DNA of 64,000 nucleotides from Prosapia bicincta (taxonomy: Eukaryota > Arthropoda > Insecta > Hemiptera > Cercopidae). Below the pieces are notes generated by a model. It saw only the letters and a list, made by a program, of their open reading frames with translations, was not told the origin of the DNA and ran no database searches. The DNA lies in assembly GCA_036971475.1 (NCBI GenBank), contig JBAIZL010000001.1, forward strand, positions 206,959,841 through 207,023,840, written 5' to 3'. Made by a program: the position numbers and the translations under genes. The first letter of the stretch is position 1. Each line of letters begins with the position of its first letter. This document shows positions 62,757 to 64,000 of this stretch, piece by piece.

Positions 62757-63680
62757 TGATGAGTCGGGCTTCCAAAAAATGTTCATATCAATACGGTATC
62801 CAAAGGAAATTAGCAGGACGTCCAAGAAATGTTCATATTAATACGGTATCTAAAGAAATGTAGTAGGACGTCGAAGAACGGTTGGTATCAATACGGTATC
62901 AAAAGGAAATTAGTAGGACTTCCAAGAAATTTTCATTTCAATACGGTATCCAAAGGAAATTAGTAGGACTTCCAATAAATGTTCATATCAATACGGAATG
63001 CAAAGGAAATTAGTAGGACTTCCAAGAAATGTTCATATCAATACGGTATCCAAAGGAAATTAGTAGGACTTCCAAGAAATGTTCATATCAATACGGTATC
63101 CAAAGGAAATTAGTAGGACTTCCAAGAAATGTTCATATCAATACGGTATCCAAAGGAAATTAGCAGGACGTCCAAGAAATGTTCATATCAATACGGTATC
63201 CAAAGTAATGTAGTAAGACGTCCAAGAACGGTTGGTATCAATACGGTATCCAAAGGAAATTAGTAGGACTTCCAAGAAATGTTCATATCAATACGGTATC
63301 CAAAGAAAATTAGTAGGACTTCCAATAAATGTTCATATCAATACGGTATCCAAAGGAAATTAGTAGGACTTCCAAGAAATGTTCATATCAATACGGTATC
63401 CAAAGGAAATTAGCAGGACGTCCAAAAAATGTTCATATCAATACGGTATCCAAAGAAATGTAGTAAGACGTCCAAGAACGGTTGGTATCAATACGGTATC
63501 CAAAGGATATTAATAGGACTTCCAAGAAATGTTCATATCACTACGGTATTCAAAGGAAATTAGTAGGAAGTCCAAGCAATGTTGGTATCAATACGGTATT
63601 CGAGGGAAATTAATAGGACTTCCAAGAAATGTTCATATCAATACGGTATCCAAGGAATACGGTATCAATACGGTCCGATG
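62757..63680. repeat. 50 bp tandem array, ~18 copies
   Basis: The unit ATGTTCATATCAATACGGTA, TCCAAAGGAAATTAGTAGGA, CTTCCAAGAA recurs every 50 bp (for example TAGTAGGACT at 63061 and 63111). A variant unit with GAACGGTTGGTATC occurs at about 62871, 63221 and 63471, i.e. 350 and 250 bp apart (multiples of 50), a weak higher-order pattern. The 66-codon frame over 63529-63729 is a by-product. Confidence 0.95.
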
Positions 63681-64000
63681 CAAGCAGACGCAAACACAGA
63701 TCAAGCTTGTAATACCCAGGGACGTATAGAGCTTTTTTACCCCATATCTCAAACGTGAGAGAATGTGCCCAAATTTACGCTGCGTGTAACTATAGGAACT
63801 GGTTACCCTTCATCAGAAGCCACCTTTTGCATATTCTTCTAACGTCGAAACACATTAGTCTTGTCAGACACATTGTTAATTTATAAGAACGACAGATCTC
63901 AACTTCCTATCCAACATGACACTAAGGCTTATTAGTTTATCGATCATCGATATTATCACCGAAGACAACAACTTATTTGTAGCTTACATTCTACGTTTGA
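63681..64000. other. no supported feature
   Basis: More balanced base composition than the window average but no recognisable gene. Confidence 0.4.

Noticed and set aside
62757..63680. CRISPR-like 50 bp periodicity
   Set aside because: The whole 50 bp unit is repeated and no variable spacer exists.

Overview
The window reads as intergenic, transposon- and satellite-rich nuclear DNA of an arthropod, most likely an insect. It is strongly A+T-rich by eye. There are no bacterial-style gene clusters, CRISPR arrays, rRNA or tRNA genes that I could see, and I could not support a single intact host protein-coding gene. Every convincing coding trace belongs to a decayed transposable element. An LTR element with an insect-retrovirus-like env remnant, and a TATA plus TCAGT initiator promoter in its LTRs, is what points to insects. 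The species is not identifiable from what I can read.

Layout. 1-8.5 kb: mostly featureless, with a TA-flanked foldback element (1159-1396) and a Ty3/gypsy remnant in which a Gag piece is joined directly to the Pol end (5660-6191). 8.5-11 kb: a ~1.24 kb tandem duplication. 11.7-14.5 kb: two tandem ~1.05 kb units of a dispersed repeat (here called Rep-A) whose inverted copy lies at 47.8-49.5 kb. 15.6-18.4 kb: a foldback, then a decayed Penelope-like element (reverse transcriptase connector plus GIY-YIG endonuclease). 20.8-25.5 kb: a ~646 bp satellite organised as 1293 bp dimers. 28-38 kb: foldbacks, a gypsy pol remnant with an internal deletion, a MITE and a duplicated ~0.87 kb block, and a 140 bp CA tract. 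39.0-47.8 kb: an errantivirus-like LTR retrotransposon with both LTRs, remnants of gag, protease, RT/RNase H, integrase and env, and a foldback inserted between protease and RT. 50-53.5 kb: a Tc1/mariner-like transposase remnant interrupted by a Penelope-type terminal fragment. 59.8-63.7 kb: a small MITE, a 126 bp array (3 x ~42 bp) with a non-LTR RNase H fragment embedded in it, a pogo-like terminal repeat and a 50 bp array.

The most interesting signal is that unrelated-looking repeats share one short architecture resembling a hammerhead ribozyme: CTGANGA, one extra base, a stem-loop, GAAA, a short often palindromic segment, then TH. I count at least four sequence families of it: GATTGC type, GTTGG type, GATGAC type and CGCG type. 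One decayed example sits directly 3' of the Penelope-like endonuclease frame, where Penelope elements are known to carry hammerhead motifs in their terminal repeats. Several others lie in the arms of foldback elements. These are pattern calls made by eye. They need structure-based searches and cleavage tests to be accepted.

Boundaries of old repeats are approximate (tens of bases), and repeat identities were judged by reading, not by alignment software.
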